A stretch of DNA of 64,000 nucleotides from Mesorhizobium sp. M9A.F.Ca.ET.002.03.1.2 (GTDB lineage Bacteria; Pseudomonadota; Alphaproteobacteria; Rhizobiales; Rhizobiaceae): positions 372,001 to 436,000 of the forward strand of contig NZ_CP034443.1 of assembly GCF_003952365.1 (NCBI RefSeq), read 5' to 3'. Positions 44,861-54,279 of this stretch are shown here, in pieces. The number at the start of each line of letters is the position of its first letter. Position 1 is the stretch's first letter. A program made the translations under genes and the position numbers. A model generated the notes under the pieces. The model was not told where the DNA came from. It saw only the letters and a program-made list of their open reading frames with translations, and did no database searches.

Positions 44861-46726
44861 CTATTTGGTCTGGAAGCGGGCGACCGACAGGAATTTGACG
44901 GCATTGCCGGTGAACCGGTTGGCGTCGGCCGACTGATCGTCCGGCTGGAAGCCCGCGGTGTAGACCTCGCTCGGCGGCGTGTGCACGATGTTGTAGGCAT
45001 AGCGCGGCGCTGTCGTTGCGCTGGAGACGGTGGCGACCTTCTCGCCGCTGTTCAGCGCCCAGCGTGCAGCCTGCGGCTCGGCGGGGATCACCACGGATTT
45101 GGGGCCAGGCTTCAGATCACGGGCGGTTGCCCTGGCTTCCTTGCGGGTGGTCTTCACACCCGCCCCGATCACTGCGGCCGGATCGGAGCCGGCCGGGCGG
45201 GCAAAGACAGCCTTGCGCGGCGATGCAGCATCGACGTTCGCCAGGTCGATGGAGACCGAGCTCGGCTGGGAGAGCGAAGCGACCTGGTATCCGTCGGTTG
45301 CGCTGACCCGCTCGAGGACGGCCTTGACCTCGTCGGGCTTGACCTGGTCAGTCGGCGTCAAGTCAGGCCGCGCCGACGGCAGCACCGAGAATGCATCGGT
45401 AGCGGTCTTGCCATGCCCGCCCGTATCAGCCAGCGCCAAAAGCACATCCTTGTCCTGCGGCGCAAGGTCGGCCGCTGCAATGTCGGCCGGCAGCGAGTGA
45501 TCGGGACGCCAGGTCGGCAACGGGATGTTGGTGGCGGCAACCTGCGTCGGACCGGCGGCAGCGGACGGGTCAGCCATGCCGAAGGGAACGCCTGCCGGCG
45601 CTTGCGCGGTCGCCACAGCCTGTTCGGTGGTGGCGGTGGCCAGCCCGGCCGTTGCCGCGGCATCCGCCACGCCGAACGGAACGTTTTCGGGCGGCTGGGC
45701 GCCGACATCGGTCTTCGGGCGCGGGGCGAAATCGGGCAACGGAACGCTACGCGCCGGCAGCGCGGCGATGATCGTTTCGGGCGTATCCTCCTCCGGTTGC
45801 GCAGCAGGTGCATCGGCGACCTGCGGAATCTCGGCGCGCTTCGCATCCTGAGGCGACACGATGGCAATGCCTGGGAGCTGGCTGCTCTTGGCGGCCGGCG
45901 TCGGTTTCGCGCTCGCCATCTTCACGTTCTTTGGCTTCGGCGCCGGCGCGGCTGCCACATCGGCGCTGTCGTCCGCCTCGTCTTCACCGCCGCCGAAGAA
46001 AGCCGCCAACAGACCGCCGGATTTCTTGGACCCGCCACCTGCGCTGGCCAGTTCGATGGCGGGAGTGCCGGCGCCCTTGCGCGCCTTGTAGGAGGCGAGC
46101 GCCTGCGAATAGCCGGGCAGCGGCTTGCCGTCGCTCGGCACATGCAGCGTCTTGCCATTGGGGAACACGCGCGCCAGTTCCTGGCGGCTGATGCCCGGCC
46201 AGTGGCGCACATTGCCGACATCCATGTGGACAAAGGGCGAGCCGGACGAAGGATAGTAACCGACGCCACCGCCCTGCATCCGCAAACCGATGTCACGCAG
46301 TTTCTTCAGCGGCACGCCGGGAATGTAGAAGTCCATGGCTTTGCCAAGCATATGCTGGCTTTTCTTGGCGACGCCCCTGCTGCGGCCGCGCAGCATCGAG
46401 TTCGTTGACGGCGAGCGATAACCGCACACGACCTGGATATAGTCTCTAGAGCCGCTCTGCCGGTAAGCCTCCCAGACCAGGTCCAGCAGGCGCGGGTCCA
46501 TCTTGGTCGGCTCGTTGCGGCGCCAGTCGCGCAGCAAGACATTGATCTTTTTCAGACCCGCCTGGTCGTAGCGGCCGCCGCGCTTGAAGACGATCTCCGC
46601 CTTCTCCTTCGTATGGAGGTTGTAGAGTTTCAGCGAGCGTGACTGGGCGCTGGCGCCGGTCGCAGCCGCTGCAAGGAAGCCAAAGGCGAGAACCACCGCT
46701 GCCAGCCATCTCGGCCAGACGCTCAT
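44861..46726 (-). CDS. DUF882/MepK-like murein endopeptidase with long low-complexity tail
   Basis: A 621-residue exported protein. The signal peptide is 1-28 (ends GASAQ). The DUF882/M15-type domain covers about 30-205 with zinc-site residues His125 and Asp132 in SQHMLGKAMDFYIPG and His167/Asp169 in FVHMDVG, as in E. coli YcbK/MepK, which cleaves peptidoglycan crosslinks. The remaining 400 residues are Ala/Pro/Asp-rich with a repeated NVPFGVADAAA / GVPFGMADPSA motif and no clear fold. Family members are often only about 180-200 residues, so this tail is unusual. The upstream in-frame start at 46813 is possible. Confidence 0.85.
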   Translation of the reverse strand: MSVWPRWLAAVVLAFGFLAAAATGASAQSRSLKLYNLHTKEKAEIVFKRGGRYDQAGLKKINVLLRDWRRNEPTKMDPRLLDLVWEAYRQSGSRDYIQVVCGYRSPSTNSMLRGRSRGVAKKSQHMLGKAMDFYIPGVPLKKLRDIGLRMQGGGVGYYPSSGSPFVHMDVGNVRHWPGISRQELARVFPNGKTLHVPSDGKPLPGYSQALASYKARKGAGTPAIELASAGGGSKKSGGLLAAFFGGGEDEADDSADVAAAPAPKPKNVKMASAKPTPAAKSSQLPGIAIVSPQDAKRAEIPQVADAPAAQPEEDTPETIIAALPARSVPLPDFAPRPKTDVGAQPPENVPFGVADAAATAGLATATTEQAVATAQAPAGVPFGMADPSAAAGPTQVAATNIPLPTWRPDHSLPADIAAADLAPQDKDVLLALADTGGHGKTATDAFSVLPSARPDLTPTDQVKPDEVKAVLERVSATDGYQVASLSQPSSVSIDLANVDAASPRKAVFARPAGSDPAAVIGAGVKTTRKEARATARDLKPGPKSVVIPAEPQAARWALNSGEKVATVSSATTAPRYAYNIVHTPPSEVYTAGFQPDDQSADANRFTGNAVKFLSVARFQTK

Positions 46727-47107
46727 GTGATAGTGCCGCCCGTTTGTGTGTCGTTCGACTTTGTTCAAATCAAAAGGCCTTGCAGGCTGCCGTTTGTCCC
46801 CGGATTTGACCAAACGGATGCGGTGGAGTTCACACCCGAATATCGATCCTAATGGTTAATCATCGCTTATTGAAGCCGAAATGCGGTAACACCGTGGCGA
46901 TATCCCGTCAAAAATATTGCGCAGGGTTTCTTGGTAAACTGCTGGTTTAGATCATGTTTCGGCCTTTGCCCGCAACACGATCTGTTACCGGACGCCTCAA
47001 TGCGTGAACAATGCCGCAAGCGCCTCGCCCCGGCATGCGTCACGTCCCGTCGATAACTGTCAATCTTGTCCTAATGCCAGACTGGCAAGCTGTCGGACCT
47101 TGCATAG
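46727..47107. other. Gene-free region between the DUF882 gene and the response regulator
   Basis: About 380 bp with no supported gene. It should contain the DUF882 promoter and the 3' end of the sigma-54 regulator transcript. A near CtrA-like motif (TTAA-N7-TTAT, around 46855) is present upstream of the DUF882 gene, but it is imperfect. Nothing else recognised. Confidence 0.5.
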
Positions 47108-48643
47108 TCAGGAAGCGAGCCGGTCGACACGGCCTGTTTCCGGGTCGATGCCATACTCCTTGAGCTTCCTGTAGAGCGTGGAGCGGCCGATGCCGAGGCG
47201 GCGGGCGACTTCGCTCATCTGGCCGTTGTAATGGTTGATGGCGAGCTCGATCATTTCGAGTTCGACATCGGCCAGAGCGCGTACATTGCCGCGTTCGTCG
47301 AGCGCCCGCAGCGTACCGAAGCGGGGCTGCGGCCTGACCGCCGGATCGAGCTCGGTCGCAGCGGTGCCGTTGTCGGCCGGCGCGTCCTCGCCGGGCGGCT
47401 CGATGGCCAAAGGCGAGGCGGGCAACGCGCCATGCGCATCGAGGTTGACGGTGCCCTCGACCTGCGCCCGGATCTGCGGAAACTCCTCCTCAGTCAGCAC
47501 GTCGCCGTCGCAAAGCACCGAGGCCCGGAAAACGGCATTTTCCAGCTGCCGGATGTTTCCCGGCCAGTCATAGGCCTGCAGCATGGCGAGCGCCGCGGCC
47601 GAAATGCCGTGCAGACGGTGACGCGGATCGGTGGGCGCGACCTTCTCCATGAAGTGCTCGACCAGATATGGGATATCGTCGCGACGATCGCGCAGCGGCG
47701 GCACGAAGATCGGATAGACGTTCAGCCGGTAGAACAGATCCTCGCGGAACTTGCCGTCCTTGACCTGCTGCAGAAGGTTGCGGTGTGTCGCCGAGATCAG
47801 CCTGATATCGACCCTGATGGTCGAACGCCCGCCGACCGGATCGACTTCACCGTCCTGCACGGCGCGCAACAGCTTGACCTGAACGTCGAGCGGCAGGTCG
47901 CCGATCTCGTCGAGGAAGAGCGTGCCCGAATGCGCCTCGACGAACTTGCCCATGTGCTTTTCGGTGGCGCCGGTGAACGAGCCCTTCTCGTGGCCGAACA
48001 GGATCGATTCGACCAGATTGTCGGGGATGGCGCCGCAATTGACGGTGACGAAGGGTTTTGAGCGGCGGTCGCCGCTGCCTTGGATGGCGCGCGCCACCAG
48101 CTCCTTGCCGACACCGGATTCGCCCTCGATGAGGATTGGGATGTTGGACGCGGCCGCCTTCTGACCGAGGCGGATCACCCGGTCCATCGCCGGGCTGTGC
48201 GTGATCATGTCCTTGAACGTCAGATTACCGCCGCGACGCCGCGACGTGCGCTTCACTTCGCCCTCGACCGCCTCGACCTTGAGCGCATTGACGATCGATG
48301 CCTGCAGCCTGTCGGGAGAGGCCGGCTTGACGACGAAATCGAAGGCGCCGTGACGCATGGCCGAAACGACGGTCTCGATACCACCCTGCGCGGTCTGCAC
48401 GATCACCGGAATATGGATGCCGCGCTCGCGCATCGCCTTCAGCACGCCGATGCCGTCGAGGCCCGGCATGACGAGGTCGAGGATGATCACCGAGACGTCG
48501 CTCGCATTGGGCCCGTCGAGAGCGTCAAGACCGGCCTCGCCGCCATCCGTGACGATCGCGCTGTGGCCGAATTTCGTCACCGCCGCCTCTAGCAGCCTGC
48601 GCTGCACGGGATCGTCATCGACTATGAGTATGGAACCTGTCAT
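47108..48643 (-). CDS. Sigma-54-dependent response regulator (NtrC family)
   Basis: A 511-residue activator. The receiver domain is residues 1-125 with the phospho-acceptor Asp56 in ILDLVMPG. The AAA+ domain is about 150-385 with Walker [16 protein letters not shown], the sigma-54 contact loop GSFTGAT (variant of GAFTGA), Walker [15 protein letters not shown] and the R-finger region [16 protein letters not shown] Fis-type HTH ends the protein ([23 protein letters not shown]). No histidine kinase is adjacent, so it is an orphan here. Target promoters unknown. Confidence 0.92.
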   Translation of the reverse strand: MTGSILIVDDDPVQRRLLEAAVTKFGHSAIVTDGGEAGLDALDGPNASDVSVIILDLVMPGLDGIGVLKAMRERGIHIPVIVQTAQGGIETVVSAMRHGAFDFVVKPASPDRLQASIVNALKVEAVEGEVKRTSRRRGGNLTFKDMITHSPAMDRVIRLGQKAAASNIPILIEGESGVGKELVARAIQGSGDRRSKPFVTVNCGAIPDNLVESILFGHEKGSFTGATEKHMGKFVEAHSGTLFLDEIGDLPLDVQVKLLRAVQDGEVDPVGGRSTIRVDIRLISATHRNLLQQVKDGKFREDLFYRLNVYPIFVPPLRDRRDDIPYLVEHFMEKVAPTDPRHRLHGISAAALAMLQAYDWPGNIRQLENAVFRASVLCDGDVLTEEEFPQIRAQVEGTVNLDAHGALPASPLAIEPPGEDAPADNGTAATELDPAVRPQPRFGTLRALDERGNVRALADVELEMIELAINHYNGQMSEVARRLGIGRSTLYRKLKEYGIDPETGRVDRLAS

Positions 48644-48822
48644 GACTGGTTCAACGATGCCCGCCCATTTGGCCGCCTTGGGAAACCCGCTCTATGGATC
48701 ATCTTGGCACAGGGTTCTAAATAAGGTTTCAAAAAACCCGGTGAACGAATTCCTTAGCATTTGACCGGCCTCTCATTCTCCCGAATTTGGCCCCTCGAAT
48801 TTTGGTTCTGGAAGATATGGCG

Positions 48823-50662
48823 ATGCGCATGGTTTTTGGTCGGCAGCTTGCGGCGGCGTCATCGTCCGGTCAGGGCGCGGCGGAGCTTGGCAACCTTCCG
48901 GAATGGAACCTCGCCGATCTCTATGTCGGCATGGACGCCCCCGAGCTGAAGCGCGACATCGCCAAGGCGGCGACCGATGCCACCAGCTTCGAGAGCCGCT
49001 GGAAAGGCACGCTCGCCGCCGAGGCGGCGCGCGGCGACGGCGGCAGGCTGGGCGAGGCGCTTGCCGCCTATGAGGCGCTGGAAGAACTGATCGGCCGGAT
49101 CGTCTCCTATGCCGGGCTGGTCTATGCCGGCAACACGACGGATCCACAGCGCGCCAAGCTCTATGGTGACATTCAGGAGAAGATGACCGACGCCAGCGCG
49201 CATCTTCTTTTCTTCGCGCTGGAACTGAACCTCATCGACGATGCCGCGATCGAGACCGCGCTTGCTGCCGATCCCGCCTTCGCCCACTACCGGCCCTGGG
49301 TGCTCGATCTGCGCAAGGACAAACCGTACCAGCTCGAGGACCGGGTCGAGCAGCTTTTCCACGAGAAGTCTATTACCGGACGCGGCGCCTGGAACCGCCT
49401 GTTCGACGAGACGATGACCGATCTGCGCTTCGACATCGATGGCGAGGAGCTGACCCTGGAGCCGGCGCTGAACCGCCTCCAGCACGCCGATGGCGAGGTC
49501 CGCCGCCGGGCCTCCGAAGCGCTGGCTGCAACCTTCCGCAAGAATCTGCGCACCTTCACCCTGATCACCAACACGCTGGCCAAGGACAAGGAGATTTCCG
49601 ACCGCTGGCGCGGCTTCGAGGACATCGCCGATTCGCGCCATCTCGCCAATCGCGTCGAGCGTAGCGTGGTGGATGCGCTGGCCACGGCCGTTCGTGACGC
49701 CTATCCGCGCCTGTCGCACCGCTACTACCAGATGAAAGCGCGCTGGCTCGGCATGGAGGTGATGAACCACTGGGACCGCAATGCGCCGTTGCCAGAGACC
49801 CCGCAAGCGATCATCGGTTGGGACGAGGCCAAGAACACGGTGCTTTCCGCCTATCGGCGCTTTTCACCTGACATGGCGGAGATCGCCCGGGTTTTCTTCG
49901 ACCGCAACTGGATCGACGCGCCGGTCAGGCCCGGCAAGTCGCCGGGCGCCTTCGCCCATCCGACCGTGCCGTCGGCGCATCCCTATGTGCTGCTCAACTA
50001 CATGGGCAAGCCGCGCGACGTGATGACGCTGGCGCATGAGCTTGGCCATGGCGTGCATCAGGTCCTGGCCGCGGGCCAGGGCGCGCTGATGGCCTCGACA
50101 CCGCTGACGCTGGCCGAAACGGCATCCGTCTTCGGTGAGATGCTGACCTTCCGCTCGCTGCTGGACCAGACCACTGACAAGCGCGAGCGCAAGGCCATGC
50201 TCGCCCAGAAGGTCGAGGACATGATCAACACGGTCGTGCGCCAGATCGCCTTCTACGAATTCGAACGCAAGGTGCATGCCGAGCGCAAGAACGGCGAGTT
50301 GACATCAGACAAGCTTGGCCAGTTCTGGCTGGAGGTGCAGGCGGAAACTTGGGCCGGCGATCAAGCTGCGCGAGGGTTACGAGGTCTTCTGGACCTATAT
50401 TCCACACTTCATCCATTCGCCCTTCTACGTCTACGCCTATGCTTTCGGCGACTGCCTGGTGAATTCGCTCTATGCGGTCTATCAGAATGCCGAGCGTGGC
50501 TTTCAGGAGAAATATTTTGCCATGCTGCGCGCCGGCGGCACCAAGCATCATTCCGAGCTCCTGGCGCCCTTTGGCCTTGATGCCACCGACCCTGCCTTCT
50601 GGCAGATCGGGCTTGGCGTGATCGGCGGTCTGATCGATGAGCTCGAAGCATTGGACAATTGA
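48823..50662 (+). pseudogene. M3-family oligoendopeptidase (PepF-like) with an apparent frameshift
   Basis: The reading frame from 48823 encodes an M3 metallopeptidase with the zinc motif LAHELGHGVHQ. It follows the family to FWLEVQAE (ending at 50346). From 50348 the family sequence continues in another frame: LGPAIKLREGYEVFWTYIPH to LIDELEALDN, stopping at 50662. Between them one base stands where a codon is expected, a net loss of 2 bases (or gain of 1) at about 50347. Read through, it would be about 612 residues, normal length. The unshifted frame runs on into unrelated residues to 50580. It is either a recent mutation or a sequence error. GGAAG precedes the ATG at 48823. Confidence 0.8.
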
Positions 50663-51037
50663 CGTGCAGTGCTGAACATCCGGGCCGGCAGGACAGTTTA
50701 GCCGCAATGCATATTGGGGCCATTCTGTCCTCACCCAAATATTGTTCTTGAATAACTCTCCATGGAATTTTTCCGTTAGCTTTCCGGAAGCTGTATGGTA
50801 GCGTCCGCCTCAAGCTCAGTCGGGGCATGCGGCTCAGGCCAGGGGAAAAATCTCAGGCCGGTCACGGCGTTTCGGCGAATGCGACAGCGGCCGTTGGCCA
50901 TGGCAGGAAAAGCCGGTCGCCGACAGCTCGATTTAAGCCGGCTGTTCCGCGAACAGCGGAGCCACCATTGAATGGTCCTTGTGCCAAGGTCACCTCCTCC
51001 AGGCCACGGCGGATGGATCGGACTGGAGAGAAAGACA
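50663..51037. other. Intergenic region upstream of the HhH membrane protein gene
   Basis: About 375 bp without a convincing gene. Short inverted repeats are visible, such as CTGTTCCGCG/CGCGGAACAG-like sequence near 50943-50958 and CTTTCCGG/AAGC around 50780. It probably contains the promoter of the downstream gene, but no clear -35/-10 pair was found. Confidence 0.45.
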
Positions 51038-51823
51038 ATGGGCACTTTTTTCTACATGCTCCTGGCGTTCCTTGTAGGTGTGTTGGTTGGCTGGTTCATC
51101 TGGGGACGCCTGCGTGGCGAGCTCGACAGCCTGCGCGGTGACTTGGACCGCACGCGCAGCGAGCGCGACAGGCTGCGCGCCGACGCCGGCCGCCTGACCG
51201 GTGAGCTGGACGTATGCCGCGGCGCCCGCGCCGACCTGGAGCGACAGCTGGGCGAGGCGCAAGGCGCCAAGGCCGGCGCGACAAAGGCAGCAATCCCGGC
51301 ACCGTCGGCATTGATGTCGACATCCGCGCCTGCCAAGACTGGGCCTGCCAAAACTGGGTCCGCCAAGACTGGGTCCGCCAAGACTGGGTCGGGCAAGTCC
51401 ACGCCGGCCGGGACCACGTCCAAGAAACCGGCGGCCGCCACGGCGGCAGCCGCGCCAAAGGCAAGTGCATCGAAAGCGGCTGCGTCGAAAACGAGCGCCA
51501 CAGCCAAGAAGGCCGCGCCGGCGGCAAAGAAAGCGGCCGCGGGCAAGGCAACAGCGGCAGCAGCTGATAAAGCCGACAGTCTGCGTCGCTTGATCGGCAT
51601 CGGCCCGGTCAACGAGCGGAAGCTGCACGGCCTTGGCGTCAGGACCTACGCGCAGATCGCCGCCTGGACGGCGACGGATATCAAGCGGATCGAAGACGTT
51701 CTCGAGTTCGACGGCCGCATCGAGCGTGAACGCTGGATCGAGCAGGCGAAACTGCTTGCCGCCGGCGACGAGAAGGAGTTCGCGCGCCGCTTCCCGACCG
51801 CAGGGACCGCGAGCAACACCTGA
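51038..51823 (+). CDS. Membrane-anchored helix-hairpin-helix protein with AKTG repeats
   Basis: A 261-residue protein. A single N-terminal membrane helix (residues 3-23, FFYMLLAFLVGVLVGWFIWG) is followed by a charged coiled coil (about 25-80: heptads of Leu/Arg/Asp) and a Lys/Ala/Ser/Thr-rich linker with four AKTG(S/P) units and histone-H1-like KKAAPAAKKAAAGKA. A C-terminal HhH/Nth-like domain follows (about 185-250: LRRLIGIGPVNERKLHGLGVRTYAQIAAW). GGAGAG precedes the ATG. The HhH segment resembles those in rhizobial ribosomal-L21-associated proteins. It may bind DNA or RNA at the membrane; function unknown. Confidence 0.8.
   Translation: MGTFFYMLLAFLVGVLVGWFIWGRLRGELDSLRGDLDRTRSERDRLRADAGRLTGELDVCRGARADLERQLGEAQGAKAGATKAAIPAPSALMSTSAPAKTGPAKTGSAKTGSAKTGSGKSTPAGTTSKKPAAATAAAAPKASASKAAASKTSATAKKAAPAAKKAAAGKATAAAADKADSLRRLIGIGPVNERKLHGLGVRTYAQIAAWTATDIKRIEDVLEFDGRIERERWIEQAKLLAAGDEKEFARRFPTAGTASNT
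51332..51391 (+). repeat. Four tandem 15-bp units inside the HhH gene
   Basis: Units of the type GCCAAGACTGGGTCC repeat four times with one or two changes, encoding AKTGP-AKTGS-AKTGS-AKTGS. The third and fourth are almost identical, suggesting slippage-driven copy variation in the linker. Confidence 0.85.
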
Positions 51824-51852
51824 ATTGCTGCCGGCATCGAGCACATGACAGG

Positions 51853-51888
51853 CTGGCGGCGCCCTCGAGGTGCCGCCAGTTTGCTTTT
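51853..51888 (+). terminator. Intrinsic terminator of the HhH gene
   Basis: CTGGCGGC (51853-51860) pairs with GCCGCCAG (51872-51879), followed by TTTGCTTTT. About 30 bp after the stop codon. Confidence 0.8.
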
Positions 51889-51894
51889 GGACCT

Positions 51895-52000
51895 ACAGCG
51901 CCGCGCGTCCTTTTGGACGCGCGAAGGACGCTGTAGCACTTTTGAAGCTGCGCATGATCCTTTCCGAAAATCGATTCCGATTTTCGGGGTCATGCGCTAG
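51895..52000 (+). repeat. Composite palindromic repeat (family B), copy 2
   Basis: Begins ACAGCGCCGCGCGTCC, has a first stem GCGCGTCC/GGACGCGC, then GCGCATGATCCTTTCCG and ends GGTCATGCGCTAG. It is the most complete copy of the family in the window and lies between the HhH gene and pabB. Confidence 0.8.
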
Positions 52001-52099
52001 GCTGTCTTTGCGTCTTGAGGCGCCGCTCTCTCGATTGCGCGCGATCAAGCCCCCATATAGAGCGATAGCTGGCGCCATCGATCGCAGCATCCGAGTCCC

Positions 52100-53245
52100 A
52101 TGTCCCTGCCCTCTGCAATCTTCCGGAATGATGAGCGCGCGCATCAGCTCGTCTTCGACCATCCGGCCGGCACCATCGTGGCGCATGAGGCGCAGGATTT
52201 CCTCCCGGCGCTGGAAATCGCGCAGGCCGCGCATGACGCCGGCAAATGGCTGGCCGGATATTTCTCCTACGAAGCCGGCTACCTGCTCGAGCCGAAGCTC
52301 GTTCCGCTGCTGCCGGGCGGACGCCGCGCCCCGCTTGTCTGCCTGGGCATCTTCGACGCGCCTGTCGAACAGGCGGTCGTGCGCGGCAACGCGCCGGCGA
52401 CCAATGGCCCGATCTTCGACGCAAGGGCCGCCTGGTCTTCGGAAGATTACGCAAAACGCTTTGCGCGGCTCCACAATCACATTCGCAAGGGTGATTGCTA
52501 TCAGGGCAATCTGACCTTTCCGGTTCATGCGCGATGGTCGGGCGATCCGCTGGCCGCCTTCGACGCGCTGACCGAGCGCCAGCCGGTGAAATACGGTGCG
52601 CTGATCGCGCTCGGCGATCCGGTCGTTTTGTCGCGTTCGCCGGAACTGTTCTTCGAGATCGATGCCGAAGGCATGATCGAAACCCACCCGATGAAGGGCA
52701 CCGCCCCGCGCGGCGCGACCAAGGCTGAGGACGAGCGGCTGAAGGTTTTTTTGTTGAACGACGAGAAGAACCAGGCCGAGAACCGGATGATCGTCGATCT
52801 CCTGCGCAATGACATCTCGCTGATCACCGAGGTCGGCACGCTGGAGGTGCCGGAGCTTTTCCGCATCGAGAGCTACCCGACCGTCCACCAGATGGTGAGC
52901 CGTGTGCGGGCCAGGCTCTTGCCCGACCTCACCATCCGCCAGATCTTCGCTGCGCTGTTTCCATGCGGGTCGATCACCGGCGCCCCGAAAATCCGCGCCA
53001 TGGAAATCCTGCACGATCTGGAAGCCACGCCGCGCGACGTCTATTGCGGCGCCATCGGCTGGATCGCGCCCGGCGGTACGATGCGCTTTTCGGTGGCGAT
53101 CCGCACCATCTCGCTCTTTTCCAATGGCGAGGCGGTCTACAATATCGGTGGCGGCGTTGTCTTCGATTCGACGGCCGAGGAGGAGTATCAGGAGTGCCTG
53201 CTGAAAGCGCGCTACGCGACGGGAACACCGCCGATTTCGAGCTGA
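52100..53245 (+). CDS. pabB: Aminodeoxychorismate synthase component I
   Basis: A 381-residue chorismate-binding enzyme, which adds ammonia to chorismate to give 4-amino-4-deoxychorismate in folate synthesis. Active-site blocks are GDCYQGNLTFP, SRSPELFFEI, THPMKGTAPRG, ENRMIVDLLRND and FPCGSITGAPKIRAMEI. It is the short form lacking much of the N-terminal domain, common in Proteobacteria. Its 3' end overlaps the start of the PLP lyase gene by about 50 bp, so the two are co-translated. The glutaminase (PabA) is not in the window. Confidence 0.92.
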   Translation: MSLPSAIFRNDERAHQLVFDHPAGTIVAHEAQDFLPALEIAQAAHDAGKWLAGYFSYEAGYLLEPKLVPLLPGGRRAPLVCLGIFDAPVEQAVVRGNAPATNGPIFDARAAWSSEDYAKRFARLHNHIRKGDCYQGNLTFPVHARWSGDPLAAFDALTERQPVKYGALIALGDPVVLSRSPELFFEIDAEGMIETHPMKGTAPRGATKAEDERLKVFLLNDEKNQAENRMIVDLLRNDISLITEVGTLEVPELFRIESYPTVHQMVSRVRARLLPDLTIRQIFAALFPCGSITGAPKIRAMEILHDLEATPRDVYCGAIGWIAPGGTMRFSVAIRTISLFSNGEAVYNIGGGVVFDSTAEEEYQECLLKARYATGTPPISS

Positions 53246-53856
53246 TCGAAACCATGCGCTGGCAGCCGGGCCAGGGCTTCCTTCGTTTCGACCGCCATCT
53301 TGCACGCCTTTATGGCTCGGCAGCAGAACTGGGTTTTGCCTGCGATCCGCAGAAGGTCGGCGAGGCGCTCAGAAACGCCGTCGACCGGCCTGATATCGCC
53401 TTGCGCACACGCCTCGTCCTGTCGCGCAGCGGCAAGGTGACGGCCACGGGGCTGCCCTATGAGCCGCACGCAGCCGACAAAGTGTGGCGGCTGCAACTGG
53501 CGCGGGTGCGGCTCGATTCGAGCGACACGCTGTTGCGCCACAAGACGAGCCGCCGGGACATCTATCAGCGGGCGCGCGCCGAATATCTGATCAGCCGGGC
53601 CGACGAGGTGCTGCTGGCCAACGAGCGTGGCGAAATCTGTGAGGGCACGATCACCAATCTCTTCGCCGATTTCGGCGACGGCGCGCTGGCGACGCCGCGG
53701 CTCGATTGCGGCCTGCTGCCTGGCGTATTGCGCGGCGAATTGCTGGATGAAGGCCGCGCCCGCGAAGCAATCTACACCTTGGACGATCTGAAGTCGGCCA
53801 AGGCGCTGTTCGTCGGCAATTCGCTGCGTGGATTGATCCCGGCGCGGCTGGGCTGA
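53194..53856 (+). CDS. Aminodeoxychorismate lyase-like class IV PLP enzyme
   Basis: A protein of about 220 residues starting with GTG at 53194 inside the end of pabB (GAGGAGTATCAGGA upstream). The PLP lysine is in LLRHKTSRRDIYQ; GEICEGTITNLFADF and LDCGLLPGVLRGELLDEG are the class IV aminotransferase/PabC motifs. It would release pyruvate from aminodeoxychorismate to form 4-aminobenzoate, matching the pabB context. The in-frame region back to 52963 is internal to pabB and is rejected. An ATG further inside (near residue 21) is an alternative start. Confidence 0.88.
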   Translation: MPAESALRDGNTADFELIETMRWQPGQGFLRFDRHLARLYGSAAELGFACDPQKVGEALRNAVDRPDIALRTRLVLSRSGKVTATGLPYEPHAADKVWRLQLARVRLDSSDTLLRHKTSRRDIYQRARAEYLISRADEVLLANERGEICEGTITNLFADFGDGALATPRLDCGLLPGVLRGELLDEGRAREAIYTLDDLKSAKALFVGNSLRGLIPARLG

Positions 53857-54279
53857 TGCGCGACCGAAAAGGCGCCGGACGACACGCCGAGGCCTGTGTC
53901 TCAAGCATGGTTTTGCAGTTGGAGAAGATGCGTCCGGCGCGAGAAAGAATGGGCCGGACGCGCGGCGGCCGCTTGGGAGGAACGACTATTCGCCTTCGTG
54001 GGTCTGACCGGAGCCGCCGACGGAAACGATGGTGCCTGTCTGAAGCGCCTCCCCGCAATTGCAGCCGACGATGGGAGGCCACGCCGGATGCCGCGGAAAG
54101 CGAAAAAACCGATCGTGAGCTTCGCTCATCCACGGTTTCGGCCTTAACCACGTAGCCAACGCAGCGTAGCCGCGGTTGGCGCTTTTCGCTGGTTTATGAC
54201 AATGATCTGTGGTTGTAGCGCTTGGCCGTCCGGCGAGACGGCCCGGCTTTTCAGCCTGTTTGAGGGAGTAATCGATAAA
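53857..54279. other. Leader/intergenic region of homospermidine synthase gene
   Basis: About 420 bp. No convincing gene; a 47-codon minus-strand reading (53986-54129) has Cys-Asn-Cys near its middle but no ribosome-binding site. A long, GC-rich leader before a polyamine-synthesis gene could carry regulation, and an inverted-repeat-like CCAACGC-AGCGTAGCC-GCGGTTGG lies at 54151-54179. Confidence 0.45.

Noticed and set aside
46853..46870. CtrA-type site upstream of the DUF882 gene
   Set aside because: TTAA-N7-TTAT is one base off the consensus; not enough to claim cell-cycle control.
52963..53193. Earlier start for the aminodeoxychorismate lyase-like gene
   Set aside because: This part is internal to pabB in another frame; the GTG at 53194 has a ribosome-binding site and starts family similarity.
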